Assembly (NCBI RefSeq): GCF_015555905.1
Contig: NZ_JADNLK010000010.1
Span: 62,001-126,000, forward strand
DNA from: Clostridium sp. D43t1_170807_H7
Lineage (GTDB): Bacteria; Bacillota; Clostridia; Clostridiales; Clostridiaceae
DNA: 64,000 nt
Direction: 5' to 3'
Shown: piece by piece, positions 54,067 to 63,610 of the stretch
Position numbering within the stretch: the stretch's first letter is position 1
Layout: each line of letters starts with the position of its first letter
The notes under the pieces: generated by a model
The model's database searches: none
Seen by the model: the letters and a program-made list of their open reading frames with translations, nothing else
What the model was told of the DNA's origin: nothing
Position numbers and translations under genes: made by a program

Positions 54067-55746
54067 TTATTTATTTTTAATCCTTACAGTAAATGTACTT
54101 CCAACCCCTACTTCAGAATCAACCGTTATATCTCCGTTAAATAACTTAACAATATGTTTAACAATTGCAAGACCAAGTCCTGTCCCTTTTGTGGATCTTG
54201 ACTTATCTACTCTATAAAACCTTTCAAATATCCTTGGAAGATCATTTTTAGTAATTCCTATGCCATTATCTATTACCTTGAAAATGAAATATCCATTATT
54301 AGATGTTATAACAACTCTAACATTTCCATTTTCATTAGAATATTTGATAGCATTTTCTATTAAATTTAAAGCTAATTGATGGAATTTATCTTTACTTCCA
54401 ACAATTTCACCATTAAATTCATTTATAAACTCTATCTTAATTTGCTTTTTCTCTGATTGTTTTCTAACTATATCAATTATATTTTCTATAACTTCCTTTG
54501 GGCTAAAGTTTCCATTATCCATCTTATGAAGATTTTCAATGTTAGAAAGTATTAAAATATCATTAATTAAATTAGTTAATCTCTCAGCTTCTTTATCAAT
54601 AATATTTAAAAATTTATTCTTAGTTTCAAAATCGTCAACATATCTTAAAGTTTCTGAAAAACCTTTAATTGATGTTAATGGTGTTTTAAGTTCATGAGAA
54701 ACATTAGCAACAAATTCACTTCTCATATTTTCAAGACGTTTAATATCTGTAATATCCTGAAGTGCTATTACTATCCCTATTTGATTTTTTAATCCACTTA
54801 TAATAGGCGCTTTTTTTACCCTTATTTCTCTTTCTACAGGATGGAATAACCTTATCTCCTTTGATCCTATATCAGGCACTTCTCTTATAAAGTTAATTAA
54901 ATCGTAATCAATAATACAAGATGATATCCTTTTTCCTATTACATCACCTTTTAAATCAAATAATTTTTTAGAATATGGATTGCTTAATATTATTTTTTCA
55001 TTATTATCTACTGCTATTACTCCACTTTCCATACTTTCGAGTATAGCCTCAAGCTTATTTTGCTTATCTAGTGAATCATTTATTTTAGTTTCTAATTGAT
55101 CTGCCATATTATTAAATGTTTGTGCTAACAGACCAATTTCATCATAATTTCCAATAATCGCTCTTTTATTCAAATTACCATTTGCAATTTTAGCAGTTAC
55201 TTTTTCAAGCTCTTTAATAGGATATACAATTATCTTAACTAATTTTACTGCTAATGCTAATGATAATAAAAATACTACTATTACAATAGCAACATAATAC
55301 TTTAATGTTCCTGACGTAAATACCTTTATATTACTAACTGGAACTGAGCTCCTAATAACCATATCATTATCTATCTTAGTTGCATAATAGACCATATCTA
55401 TTGATAATGTTTTACTGAATCTAACACTACTTCCAGTACCATTATTAAATGCATCTATAATTTCCTGTCTATCTTTATGATTTTCTAAATCTGATCTCTC
55501 ATTATCAAATATTACATCTCCCTCTTTATTTACCACAGTAAACCTAACGGAATTTCCTTTGAATTTATATATAGACAAATCCTCATTTATATAATCTTCC
55601 TTTGAAAAGCATAAATTATATATGGCTAATGCTTCCTTTGCATCATTTATAGTATTTATATTCACTAATGTAATAAAAGAGCTTGTCACTATAATCAATA
55701 CAAATATAACTGTAATTACTACCGATGATATAATACGTTTTTTCAT
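54067..55746 (-). CDS. phoR: Sensor histidine kinase PhoR
   Basis: 559-aa membrane kinase of the phosphate response: transmembrane helix near 8-28, about 120-residue extracytoplasmic sensor, second helix near 150-172, HAMP, PAS (ESGVIAVDNNEKIILSN), HisKA with the phosphorylated His in FVANVSHELKTPLTSIKGF near 345, and HATPase boxes NLIENAIKYSNENG, VIDNGIGI, GTGLGLAIVKHI. It follows phoP by 6 nt. Confidence 0.94.
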   Translation of the reverse strand: MKKRIISSVVITVIFVLIIVTSSFITLVNINTINDAKEALAIYNLCFSKEDYINEDLSIYKFKGNSVRFTVVNKEGDVIFDNERSDLENHKDRQEIIDAFNNGTGSSVRFSKTLSIDMVYYATKIDNDMVIRSSVPVSNIKVFTSGTLKYYVAIVIVVFLLSLALAVKLVKIIVYPIKELEKVTAKIANGNLNKRAIIGNYDEIGLLAQTFNNMADQLETKINDSLDKQNKLEAILESMESGVIAVDNNEKIILSNPYSKKLFDLKGDVIGKRISSCIIDYDLINFIREVPDIGSKEIRLFHPVEREIRVKKAPIISGLKNQIGIVIALQDITDIKRLENMRSEFVANVSHELKTPLTSIKGFSETLRYVDDFETKNKFLNIIDKEAERLTNLINDILILSNIENLHKMDNGNFSPKEVIENIIDIVRKQSEKKQIKIEFINEFNGEIVGSKDKFHQLALNLIENAIKYSNENGNVRVVITSNNGYFIFKVIDNGIGITKNDLPRIFERFYRVDKSRSTKGTGLGLAIVKHIVKLFNGDITVDSEVGVGSTFTVRIKNK

Positions 55747-55752
55747 AAAATA

Positions 55753-56448
55753 CTAGTTAGGGTTAAATCTATACCCTACTCCTCTTATAGTTTCAATAAG
55801 TTTAGGATTTTTATCATCCGCCTCTATTTTCTTTCTTAAATACCTTATATGAACATCTACAGTTCTTGTTTCGCCTATATATTCATATCCCCATATTTTA
55901 TCTAATAAAGTATCCCTTGTTAAAATTTTTCCTTTATTTTTCATTAAAATTTCAAGAAGTTCAAACTCCTTAAGTGTTAAATCTAGCTTTTTATCCTTAA
56001 CAAGAATTTCTCTCTTATCAAAATTAGCCACTAAATCTCCAAAAGTTAAGACATTACTTTCAGGTTCTATAATAGAAAATCTTCTTAATACAGCTTTTAC
56101 TCTTGCAAGTAATTCCCTTACTGAAAAAGGCTTGGTAATATAATCATCTGCTCCAAGCTCTAAACCTAATATCTTATCAACTTCTTCACTTTTTGCAGTA
56201 AGCATTATTATTGGAGTGTTTCTAATTTCACTATTACTCCTAACATCCTTACATACATCATATCCATCTTTTCCCGGTATCATTAAATCTAGTAAAATTA
56301 AACTTGGCTTTTCTTCAATTGCAAGCTTCACAGCATCAATCCCATTATTAGCAATGACCACTTTGTAACCATTACTAGTCAAATTGTAACTTATGAGCTC
56401 TGCAATATGTTCTTCATCATCTACTACTAATATTTTTTCATTCGCCAT
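55753..56448 (-). CDS. phoP: DNA-binding response regulator PhoP
   Basis: 231-aa OmpR-family regulator. Receiver domain with the phospho-Asp in LILLDLMIPGKDGYD near 52 and LTAKSE and KPF motifs; C-terminal winged helix ending TRTVDVHIRYLRKKIE and ETIRGVGYRF. I use ATG 56448 (MANEKILVVDDE) with GGGGTGATAGGA before it; an in-frame GTG three codons upstream is part of that site. The adjacent pst Pho box supports the name over other OmpR types. Confidence 0.93.
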   Translation of the reverse strand: MANEKILVVDDEEHIAELISYNLTSNGYKVVIANNGIDAVKLAIEEKPSLILLDLMIPGKDGYDVCKDVRSNSEIRNTPIIMLTAKSEEVDKILGLELGADDYITKPFSVRELLARVKAVLRRFSIIEPESNVLTFGDLVANFDKREILVKDKKLDLTLKEFELLEILMKNKGKILTRDTLLDKIWGYEYIGETRTVDVHIRYLRKKIEADDKNPKLIETIRGVGYRFNPN

Positions 56449-56466
56449 TCCTATCACCCCAATAAT

Positions 56467-57204
56467 TTATTTAATATATGAAAATGAAAACAATCTTCCA
56501 TATGTACCATTACTTCCTCTATAAGAAAACAACTTGTTTTCTTTCTCGCAATGAGTACATAAATTTAAGGAATAAATATTATCATCTTTAATACCTATAG
56601 ACTTTAAATCTTCTTCAATACATAACTCCATACTTAAATTTCTACCATTAAAAAGCTTTTCGCTAGGTACATTAAATTTATCAATAAATTTCTGTTTTAA
56701 TTCCTCTGAAACTTCATAACAACACTGTCTAATATGAGGACCTATATATGCCTTTATATTAACTACATCACACTTAAAATCATTAATCATCTTTTCTACA
56801 GCATTCTTAGTTATGTCATTAAAAGTTCCCTTCCAACCACTATGTATTGCTGCTATAGTAGATGTACTTTCATCAACAAGTATTACAGGAACACAATCAG
56901 CAGTAAAAGCCCCAATAATTACTGACTTTTCTTTAGTAACTATGGCATCACCTTCATTTTCAATAAAATCTTTTTGACTTTTATCATAAACAAAAACTTT
57001 ATCACTATGTATTTGTTTTATATATTGAACTTCATCAACTCCAAAATCATCTTTAAGTGATAATAAATTATTAACCCCTTCCTCTGTATGTCTGTTAAAA
57101 CTTCTGTCCATTTTTGCATTAGAAAATACAACATTAATATTTTTACCTTCTAATAACCAAAAATCCTTAAATTCCTTAAAATTATTAACATTTAACCTTT
57201 TCAT
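56467..57204 (-). CDS. pgeF: Peptidoglycan editing factor PgeF (laccase-domain, YfiH/YlmD)
   Basis: 245-aa multicopper-oxidase-like fold protein that removes wrongly incorporated residues from muropeptide precursors in E. coli; related proteins act on purine nucleosides. Metal/catalytic residues seen: AAIHSGWKGT near 118, AYIGPHIRQCCYEV near 148 and NLCTHCE near 218. AGAGGTGG precedes the ATG. It is followed 18 nt later by phoP. Confidence 0.9.
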   Translation of the reverse strand: MKRLNVNNFKEFKDFWLLEGKNINVVFSNAKMDRSFNRHTEEGVNNLLSLKDDFGVDEVQYIKQIHSDKVFVYDKSQKDFIENEGDAIVTKEKSVIIGAFTADCVPVILVDESTSTIAAIHSGWKGTFNDITKNAVEKMINDFKCDVVNIKAYIGPHIRQCCYEVSEELKQKFIDKFNVPSEKLFNGRNLSMELCIEEDLKSIGIKDDNIYSLNLCTHCEKENKLFSYRGSNGTYGRLFSFSYIK

Positions 57205-57330
57205 AATCCACCTCTAAATTTTCCTAAATGTATTTTACCATTTAATATATATTTTTACCATTTACTTTGTGTATTTTTTAACATGATTTTAACTTTAGAT
57301 ATATATTTAATCAATAATAATTATATCATA

Positions 57331-57356
57331 AAAAAAAGACCGCCTTTAGGCAGTCT
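57331..57356 (-). terminator. Intrinsic terminator after nrdR
   Basis: AGACTGCC and GGCGGTCT pair over 8 bp (one G-T) with a 4-nt loop, then seven T on the minus strand. Confidence 0.88.
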
Positions 57357-57358
57357 AA

Positions 57359-57817
57359 TTAATTTTTATTGGTCATTAATCCTTTAATTTCATCTAAGAA
57401 TGTATTAATATCCTTAAACTCTCTATATACAGATGCAAATCTCACATATGAAACTTCATCTATAGCCTTTAATCTATCCATAACCATTTCACCAATAACA
57501 CTAGAGTCAATTTCCGTAAGCATATTATTCGAAATACTCTTTTCAATATCTTCAGCCAATTCCTCTATTTGCTTTCTAGAAATAGGTCTCTTTTGACAAG
57601 CAATAATAAGTCCATTTACAATCTTTTCTCGATTAAAATTTTCTCTTGTTGAGTCTCTTTTTACTACTAAAATTGGAATATCCTCAATTTTTTCATATGT
57701 AGTATATCTTCTTCCACAACTAGTACACTCTCTTCTTCTTCTAATTGTTGTATTATCATCTGTAGATCTTGAATCTACAACCTTACTTTCATCAAAAAAA
57801 CAAAAAGGACACTTCAA
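57359..57817 (-). CDS. nrdR: Transcriptional repressor NrdR
   Basis: dNTP/ATP-sensing repressor of ribonucleotide reductase genes. I place the start at TTG 57817, which gives MKCPFC and 152 aa, the standard length; an in-frame GTG three codons earlier sits on the AAAGG binding site. The zinc ribbon is CPFC ... CTSCGRR and the rest is an ATP-cone (VVKRDSTRENFNREKIVNGL). No nrd gene is in the window. Confidence 0.95.
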   Translation of the reverse strand: MKCPFCFFDESKVVDSRSTDDNTTIRRRRECTSCGRRYTTYEKIEDIPILVVKRDSTRENFNREKIVNGLIIACQKRPISRKQIEELAEDIEKSISNNMLTEIDSSVIGEMVMDRLKAIDEVSYVRFASVYREFKDINTFLDEIKGLMTNKN

Positions 57818-57877
57818 ACAAACCACGCCTTTCTTCTATAGTTATATTTGTATTATACAATCTTTTTTTATTTTATT

Positions 57878-58156
57878 CTATATTTTATTTTCATCTGTGG
57901 TTAATTGTATACCTGAAGCATCAACAATTAATACATCAACCCCTATTTTAATTACTTTTTCCCATGGTATTTCTATATCCTCTTCTTTTGCAAACCACAC
58001 TTTAGAAGTAGATGGTAAAAATAACGAAACTACTTTATTAGTAGATAAATCAACTTTATAATCTCTAACATACCCTAATTTACTTCCTGTTGATATATCT
58101 ACAACTTCCATACTACTTATAGCATTTACTGAATATAAAATCAAATCATCTTCCAT
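57878..58156 (-). CDS. YlmC/YmxH family PRC-barrel sporulation protein
   Basis: 92-aa PRC-barrel protein: MEVVDISTGSKLGYVRDYKVDLSTNKV then WFAKEEDIEIPWEKVIKIGVDVLIVD. The family is sporulation-associated; role unknown. ATG 58156 is preceded by GGAGATATTT; an in-frame GTG four codons upstream overlaps that site. It lies downstream of sigG as in Bacillus (sigG-ylmA-ylmC). Confidence 0.88.
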   Translation of the reverse strand: MEDDLILYSVNAISSMEVVDISTGSKLGYVRDYKVDLSTNKVVSLFLPSTSKVWFAKEEDIEIPWEKVIKIGVDVLIVDASGIQLTTDENKI

Positions 58157-58274
58157 AAATATCTCCACCCCTTAAATATATTTAAAATATAACTTTATCC
58201 ATTTACCATAATTATATATATGATGCTATATCTTATTTTATTAAATTAATTTTGTAGCCTAATATTTTTTTCAG

Positions 58275-58297
58275 AAAAAAAGGACCCTTAGGGTCCT
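58275..58297 (-). terminator. Intrinsic terminator after sigG
   Basis: AGGACCC/GGGTCCT stem with a 3-nt loop and seven T on the minus strand, touching the sigG stop. Confidence 0.92.
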
Positions 58298-59069
58298 ATA
58301 CATACTTTCTCATGTGTTTTAATGCTGTTTTTTCTAATCTTGAAACTTGTGCCTGAGATATACCAATTTCATCTGCAACTTCCATTTGTGTTCTTCCATT
58401 AAAAAATCTTAATGTTAAAATTAACTTTTCTCTATCATTTAATTTTTTCATGGCTTCTTTTATAGATATATTCTCTAACCAACTATCATCACTATTTTTA
58501 GAATCGCTTATTTGATCCATTACATAAATAGCGTCACCTCCATCATGATATATTGGTTCAAATAAAGAAACCGGATCTTGAATTGCATCTAAAGCAAAAA
58601 CTACTTCTTCTCTTGGTATATTTAATTCTTTAGCAATTTGAGAAACTGTAGGTTCTTTATTATTGTTCTTAATAAGTTTATCACGTACAAGTAAAGCCTT
58701 ATATGCAACATCTCTTAAAGATCTACTTACCCTAATAGAGTTATTATCTCTTAAGTACCTTCTTATCTCGCCTATTATCATAGGTACAGCATATGTAGAA
58801 AACTTAACATTTTGTGATAAATCAAAATTATCGATAGATTTCATCAATCCAATACAACCTACTTGAAATAAGTCATCTACATTTTCTCCTCTATTATTAA
58901 ATCTTTGAATAACACTTAAAACTAACCTTAAATTCCCCTTAATAAAGGTCTCTCTTGCTTGTTTGTCTCCACTTCTCATCTTTAATAAAAGCTCTCTTTT
59001 TTCCTGTTCCTTTAGTACTGGTAATTTTGAAGTATTTACTCCACAAATCTCAACTTTGTTAATAATCAA
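58296..59069 (-). CDS. sigG: RNA polymerase sporulation sigma factor SigG
   Basis: Late forespore sigma factor. 257 aa, TTG start preceded by AAGGAGTGATTAACT. The N-terminal NKVEICGVNTSKLPVL is the SigG signature; region 2 has DDLFQVGCIGLMKSIDNFD and KFSTYAVPMIIGEIRRYLRD, region 4 has RTQMEVADEIGISQAQVSRLEK. A sigma-F/sigma-G-type promoter lies upstream. It follows sigE by 81 nt. Confidence 0.97.
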   Translation of the reverse strand: MIINKVEICGVNTSKLPVLKEQEKRELLLKMRSGDKQARETFIKGNLRLVLSVIQRFNNRGENVDDLFQVGCIGLMKSIDNFDLSQNVKFSTYAVPMIIGEIRRYLRDNNSIRVSRSLRDVAYKALLVRDKLIKNNNKEPTVSQIAKELNIPREEVVFALDAIQDPVSLFEPIYHDGGDAIYVMDQISDSKNSDDSWLENISIKEAMKKLNDREKLILTLRFFNGRTQMEVADEIGISQAQVSRLEKTALKHMRKYV

Positions 59070-59110
59070 AGTTAATCACTCCTTCAGAAGTAATAACATA
59101 CTGCATTTTA

Positions 59111-59140
59111 AATTATTTCCGTTAGAGGATTCTTTTATAC
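59111..59140 (-). promoter_or_regulatory. Forespore (sigma-F/sigma-G) promoter of sigG
   Basis: GTATA, 15 nt, GGAAATAATT on the minus strand. This fits the GYWTA / GGNRANAMTW consensus for sigma-F at every position. It lies between sigE and sigG, so sigG can be expressed only in the forespore besides any read-through. Confidence 0.8.
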
Positions 59141-59150
59141 TAAAGACAAC

Positions 59151-59858
59151 CTAAATCATTTTATTTATTTCTTTTTTTAGTCTACTTATTATTTTCTTTT
59201 CTAATCTAGAAATATATGATTGAGATATTCCGAGAATATCTGCAACTTCTTTTTGAGTCTTTTCACTATTACCAGAAAGACCAAATCTTAATCGCACTAT
59301 TTCTTTTTCTCTTTCATTTAAATTTTTTAAAGCTAAAAATAATAGTTGCTTATCTACTTCATCTTCAATTAAATTATATACAGTATCATTTTCAGTTCCC
59401 AAAATATCAGATAATAACAGTTCATTTCCATCCCAATCTATATTTAATGGTTCATAAAAAGATACTTCTGCCTTCACCTTACTATTTCTTCTTAAATACA
59501 TTAATATTTCGTTTTCAATACATCTTGATGCATAAGTAGCTAATTTAATTTTCTTTTCAGGATTAAAAGTATTTACAGCTTTAATCAATCCTATAGTTCC
59601 AACCGAAATTAAATCTTCAACACCTACACCCGTATTCTCAAATTTTCTTGCTATATATACAACAAGTCTTAAATTCCTTTCTATAAGCGTATTTCTAACC
59701 CTTTCTCCACCAGTACTTAATTTATCTACTAATTCTTCCTCTTCATCTTTTTTAAGTGGTGGCGGTAAAGCATCATTACCACCTATATAATCTACTCTTT
59801 TTCTAAAAATATTAAATCTTGATAAGAGTTTATTAAGAAATAAGATTAACTTGCCCAT
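59151..59858 (-). CDS. sigE: RNA polymerase sporulation sigma factor SigE precursor
   Basis: Early mother-cell sigma factor, made inactive. 235 aa; the hydrophobic/basic pro-sequence [21 protein letters not shown] is followed by [13 protein letters not shown], where SpoIIGA cuts. Core: [39 protein letters not shown]; region 4 [39 protein letters not shown] precedes the ATG; 14 nt after spoIIGA. Confidence 0.97.
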   Translation of the reverse strand: MGKLILFLNKLLSRFNIFRKRVDYIGGNDALPPPLKKDEEEELVDKLSTGGERVRNTLIERNLRLVVYIARKFENTGVGVEDLISVGTIGLIKAVNTFNPEKKIKLATYASRCIENEILMYLRRNSKVKAEVSFYEPLNIDWDGNELLLSDILGTENDTVYNLIEDEVDKQLLFLALKNLNEREKEIVRLRFGLSGNSEKTQKEVADILGISQSYISRLEKKIISRLKKEINKMI

Positions 59859-59872
59859 ACCTATTATACCTC

Positions 59873-60676
59873 CTATACTATACCTCTTGATAACAAGGCT
59901 TGAAATTCATCTTCCTTACTCAATTTTCTTTCACACCCACATATTACTGCTTCTACCTTCGTCCAACTATTTGCTTCTTCATTTCTAATCATTATATTCT
60001 GTCCCTTAAAGCCTCTTACTTCACCTACTTCATTAATAGTGTCATACTTTATAATAAACTTTTTATCATCAGCTATTTCAAATTGATTAAAATAAGTATT
60101 TTCAACTATTATACAAGGCAAATTAGTTACCGGCTCTCTCAATTCATTTCCCGTATCTAAAAATCCCTTAACTAGTACTGTTCTTGTTCCTTCTGTAATA
60201 TATATATCATATAAAAAGTTTTTTACCATTGCTCTATCTTTAAGTAAATCTACAATTCGAGTTATAAAAATAAAAATAATAGCTACAGATAAAACTATAA
60301 ATTTAGCTGAATTATTTTTAATAACAAACTCTTGCCCAATTAAATATGTATTTTGCATTTGTATTGTACCAAAACATATACCACTTAGCATGAAGGCTAG
60401 CATAAAAAATATTGCAAGTGATTTAAAAATAAATTTTAAATTTCTTTTCTCCATAGAAATATATATCATAATTGCTGGAACCAATATTTTTACTCCTATC
60501 GAGCTAAAAATCTTTACATTACAAAAAATAACTAACCCGTATATACCCCCTAATAAAGCTGCTAAATATACATTTCTTTTCTTATAATTAACCCTCAATA
60601 ACCTAAAAGTAAGTAGCAATAAGAATAAATTGATTATTATATTTTCTAATAAATATATATCAATATAAACTTCCAT
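59873..60676 (-). CDS. spoIIGA: Sporulation sigma-E processing peptidase SpoIIGA
   Basis: Membrane aspartic protease that activates pro-SigE. 267 aa: five hydrophobic spans in the first half ([32 protein letters not shown] and others) and a C-terminal protease domain with the catalytic Asp in [19 protein letters not shown] near 180. Somewhat shorter than Bacillus SpoIIGA. First gene of the spoIIGA-sigE operon. Confidence 0.94.
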   Translation of the reverse strand: MEVYIDIYLLENIIINLFLLLLTFRLLRVNYKKRNVYLAALLGGIYGLVIFCNVKIFSSIGVKILVPAIMIYISMEKRNLKFIFKSLAIFFMLAFMLSGICFGTIQMQNTYLIGQEFVIKNNSAKFIVLSVAIIFIFITRIVDLLKDRAMVKNFLYDIYITEGTRTVLVKGFLDTGNELREPVTNLPCIIVENTYFNQFEIADDKKFIIKYDTINEVGEVRGFKGQNIMIRNEEANSWTKVEAVICGCERKLSKEDEFQALLSRGIV

Positions 60677-60699
60677 ATACTCGCCCCCTCAATATATAA

Positions 60700-60732
60700 A
60701 TTATACCTTCATATGCAATTTTTTTTTGTCAC
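60700..60732 (-). promoter_or_regulatory. Candidate Spo0A-controlled spoIIG promoter
   Basis: GTGACA and TATAAT on the minus strand with an unusually long 21-nt spacer. The Bacillus spoIIG promoter also has an over-long (22-nt) spacer that needs Spo0A. TTTGTCAC over the -35 resembles a 0A box (five of seven positions of TGTCGAA). Inferred by analogy. Confidence 0.45.
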
Positions 60733-60865
60733 ATTGAAGGAGTTTAAAACAAGTTTTAAACCAAGTTTTTTTACATTTTACTCTCATTTTTTTCCTTATA
60801 AATTTTAATTTTTTTTTATTTCTTTTTTTATGTCTTTTTATGCAAATAATATAAATATTTTAATA

Positions 60866-60918
60866 AATAAAAAATAGATAGATTATGTAATATTTATTTG
60901 CATAATCTATCTATTTAT
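60866..60918 (-). terminator. Intrinsic terminator after ftsZ
   Basis: A perfect 16-bp AAATAGATAGATTATG stem with a 13-nt loop and TTTATTTATT on the minus strand. The rest of the 257-bp gap up to spoIIGA is A/T-rich without a gene. Confidence 0.9.
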
Positions 60919-60933
60919 ATTAATTAAATTTAA

Positions 60934-62049
60934 TTATTTTCTTGATCTTAAGAAACTTGGAATATTTACACTTTCTCTATCTAAATCTAATAAAGGATCA
61001 GTATGAGATGTTGCAGGCTCTTCCTCTTTCTTCACTGGCTCAACTGGTTTTGGTTCAATTCTAGGCTCACTATCACTTGATACTAAGTTTCCATTATCTT
61101 CTTCAAAGCCAGTTGCAATTACAGTTAATCTAATTTCATCATTTAAACTTTCATCAATAACTGCCCCGAATATAATATTAGCGTCCACATCAGCTGCTTC
61201 TCTAACAATTTCAGCTGCTTCATAAACTTCTATAGCACCTAAATCTACTCCACCTGTAAAGTTAATTATAACTCCTGTTGCACCGTCAATAGAAGTTTCT
61301 AATAATGGAGATGATATTGCTTGTCTAACTGCATCTTGTGCCTTATTATCACCTTTTCCATAACCAACTCCCATATGAGCTAACCCTTTATCTTTCATTA
61401 CTGTTTCAATATCAGCAAAGTCAGCATTAACTACACCTGGAATTGTAATAAGGTCAGATATCGCTTGTACACCTTGTCTTAAAACACCATCAGCTAATTT
61501 GAAAGAATCTAATAATGTAGTTTTCTTATCTGCCATAGCTAAAAGTTTTTCATTTGGAATTATAACTAATGTATCAACATGTTGTTTTAAGTTTTCTAAT
61601 CCCATTTCAGCATGTCTCATTCTTCTTTTTCCTTCAAATGGGAAAGGCTTAGTAACTACACCTACTGTTAAGATATTCATAGATTTAGCAATTTCAGCAA
61701 CTACTGGAGCAGCACCTGTACCTGTTCCACCACCCATACCAGCAGTGATAAATACCATATTAGCTCCTTTTATCGCTTCTGCTATTTCTTCTCTACTTTC
61801 TTCAGCTGCCTTTTTCCCAATTTCAGGGTTAGCTCCAGCACCAAGTCCCTTAGTAAGCTTTTCACCTATTTGAATCTTAGTATTGGCTTGAGAAAGTAAT
61901 AACGCTTGCTTATCTGTATTTACAACAATAAACTCAACATTCTTTAACCCTTCAATTATCATTCTGTTAACGGCATTACCACCGCCACCACCACAGCCTA
62001 TTACCTTTATATTAGTTAATTCTTGCATATCTAATTCAAAATCTAACAA
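60934..62049 (-). CDS. ftsZ: Cell division protein FtsZ
   Basis: Tubulin-like GTPase of the division ring. 371 aa: [20 protein letters not shown]-binding GGGTGTG at 106-112, T7 loop region [11 protein letters not shown], a short linker and the C-terminal IPSFLRSRK peptide that binds FtsA/ZipA-like partners. Here it is separate from ftsQA and lies between pilT and spoIIGA, a common clostridial arrangement. Confidence 0.98.
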   Translation of the reverse strand: MLDFELDMQELTNIKVIGCGGGGGNAVNRMIIEGLKNVEFIVVNTDKQALLLSQANTKIQIGEKLTKGLGAGANPEIGKKAAEESREEIAEAIKGANMVFITAGMGGGTGTGAAPVVAEIAKSMNILTVGVVTKPFPFEGKRRMRHAEMGLENLKQHVDTLVIIPNEKLLAMADKKTTLLDSFKLADGVLRQGVQAISDLITIPGVVNADFADIETVMKDKGLAHMGVGYGKGDNKAQDAVRQAISSPLLETSIDGATGVIINFTGGVDLGAIEVYEAAEIVREAADVDANIIFGAVIDESLNDEIRLTVIATGFEEDNGNLVSSDSEPRIEPKPVEPVKKEEEPATSHTDPLLDLDRESVNIPSFLRSRK

Positions 62050-62454
62050 AATAACTCCTCCTTAAAACTCTCTCTATTAGTAATTTAAATACTCTCATAA
62101 AATTAACTTCGCTAATTCATTTTTTAACTATACTTTAAAATAAAAAATTATTTCGTATTTTAATTTTACATCATTAAATTTATGTTAACAATAGCAAAAT
62201 GCTAATTGTTGAAGAATTTTGTAGTGATTTCTTCACTTTTGTAAAAAATAAGTATCTAAATTTGCCAATTTATCCTAGTTAGTTTATGATTAAATCTTTT
62301 TATTAAAATATTATCTTATTATTAATATATAATATTATATTTTAATTGTATCATAAATATAATTCAACGTACACCAAAAAATCCCTCTATTTTTTAACAT
62401 TTTTTTAAAATTTTATAACATAAAAGAGCGTAAAAATTACGCTCATCTAATTTT
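62050..62454. other. Intergenic region between pilT and ftsZ
   Basis: No gene seen in 405 bp. Besides the pilT terminator it holds an A/T-rich stretch with an imperfect CAATAGCA/TGCTAATTG inverted repeat (62189-62208) and the weak TACAAT-type -10 near 62343-62352. ftsZ must be expressed from here, but no consensus promoter stands out. Confidence 0.4.
62420..62447 (-). terminator. Intrinsic terminator after pilT
   Basis: GAGCGTAA/TTACGCTC stem with a 3-nt loop, then TTTTATG on the minus strand, 11 nt past the pilT stop. Confidence 0.85.
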
Positions 62455-63510
62455 TTATAAAATCATCATTCTTTTTAAAATTTCTCTATCTACCGCATAG
62501 GTCATTGCTGTATCCATAGAAATAACACCTTTTTTATACAATTCAGAAATTGACATATCCATAGTCTTCATACCATATTTATTCCCTGTCTGAATTGCAG
62601 ATTCAATTTGATATGTTTTTCCTTCTCTAATTAGATTTTGAATTCCTTGAGTTGCAACCATCACTTCAAGAGCCCCTAATCTTCCATCTCCATTTATATT
62701 AGGTAATAATTGTTGCGATATAATCGCTTGCAATACCGATGCTAGTTGAATCTTTATTTGTTGTTGTTGATGTGGTGGAAATACGTCTATTATTCTATCG
62801 ATAGTCTTAGTTGCTCCAATAGTGTGTAATGTTGAAAAAACTAAATGTCCAGTTTCTGCAGCTGTAATAGCTATAGAAATTGTTTCTAAATCTCTCATTT
62901 CACCTACTAAAATAACATCTGGATCTTCCCTTAAAATTGCTTTTAATGCACTTTCATAGCTTTTAGTATCTTTTCCAATCTCTCTTTGATTTATTATGCA
63001 TTTATTATGCTTGTGTAAATATTCAATAGGATCTTCTAAAGTTATTATATGTGCTTGTCTAGTATTATTAATTTCATTTATCATAGCAGCTAAAGTAGTA
63101 CTCTTTCCACTCCCTGTAGGTCCTGTTACTAATACAAGCCCTCTCTTCTTAGTAACTATTTCTTTAAGTACCGTTGGATGGTTCAATTCATCTAATGTAG
63201 GTATTTTAAGTGCAATAACTCTTATTGCTATAGCATCACTATTTCTTTGTTTAAAAATATTAACTCTAAATCTACCTATTCCTTGAACAGAATACGATGT
63301 ATCAAATTCACCAATATTTAAATATTCATCATATTTTTCCTTTAAGATTTCTTTAGAAAATGCCTCCATATCATTAGGTAATAATTTATCACTACCAAGT
63401 TGAATAAGTTTTCCATTGCATCTTATGGTGGGTGGTAGTCCAACTGTCAAATGTAAATCCGATGCATTCATTTCTATAGTTTTACTTAATAGTTCATTTA
63501 ATAAATACAT
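62455..63510 (-). CDS. pilT: Type IV pilus retraction ATPase PilT
   Basis: 351-aa hexameric ATPase that depolymerises type IV pili for twitching motility. NASDLHLTVGLPPTIR, Walker A GPTGSGKST at 130-138, the Asp box LEDPIEYLH, Walker B ILVGEMRD near 201, and the HTIGATKTIDRIIDVFP His box. It stands alone; no pilin or assembly genes are in the window. Confidence 0.95.
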   Translation of the reverse strand: MYLLNELLSKTIEMNASDLHLTVGLPPTIRCNGKLIQLGSDKLLPNDMEAFSKEILKEKYDEYLNIGEFDTSYSVQGIGRFRVNIFKQRNSDAIAIRVIALKIPTLDELNHPTVLKEIVTKKRGLVLVTGPTGSGKSTTLAAMINEINNTRQAHIITLEDPIEYLHKHNKCIINQREIGKDTKSYESALKAILREDPDVILVGEMRDLETISIAITAAETGHLVFSTLHTIGATKTIDRIIDVFPPHQQQQIKIQLASVLQAIISQQLLPNINGDGRLGALEVMVATQGIQNLIREGKTYQIESAIQTGNKYGMKTMDMSISELYKKGVISMDTAMTYAVDREILKRMMIL

Positions 63511-63610
63511 TTTTTCTCTCCCTCTTATATTTTATCTATAAATATAATTAATTCTATTTTAGTAAAATAAACCATATAATGCAAATTTTTCAAAATTTAT
63601 TAATTATTGT

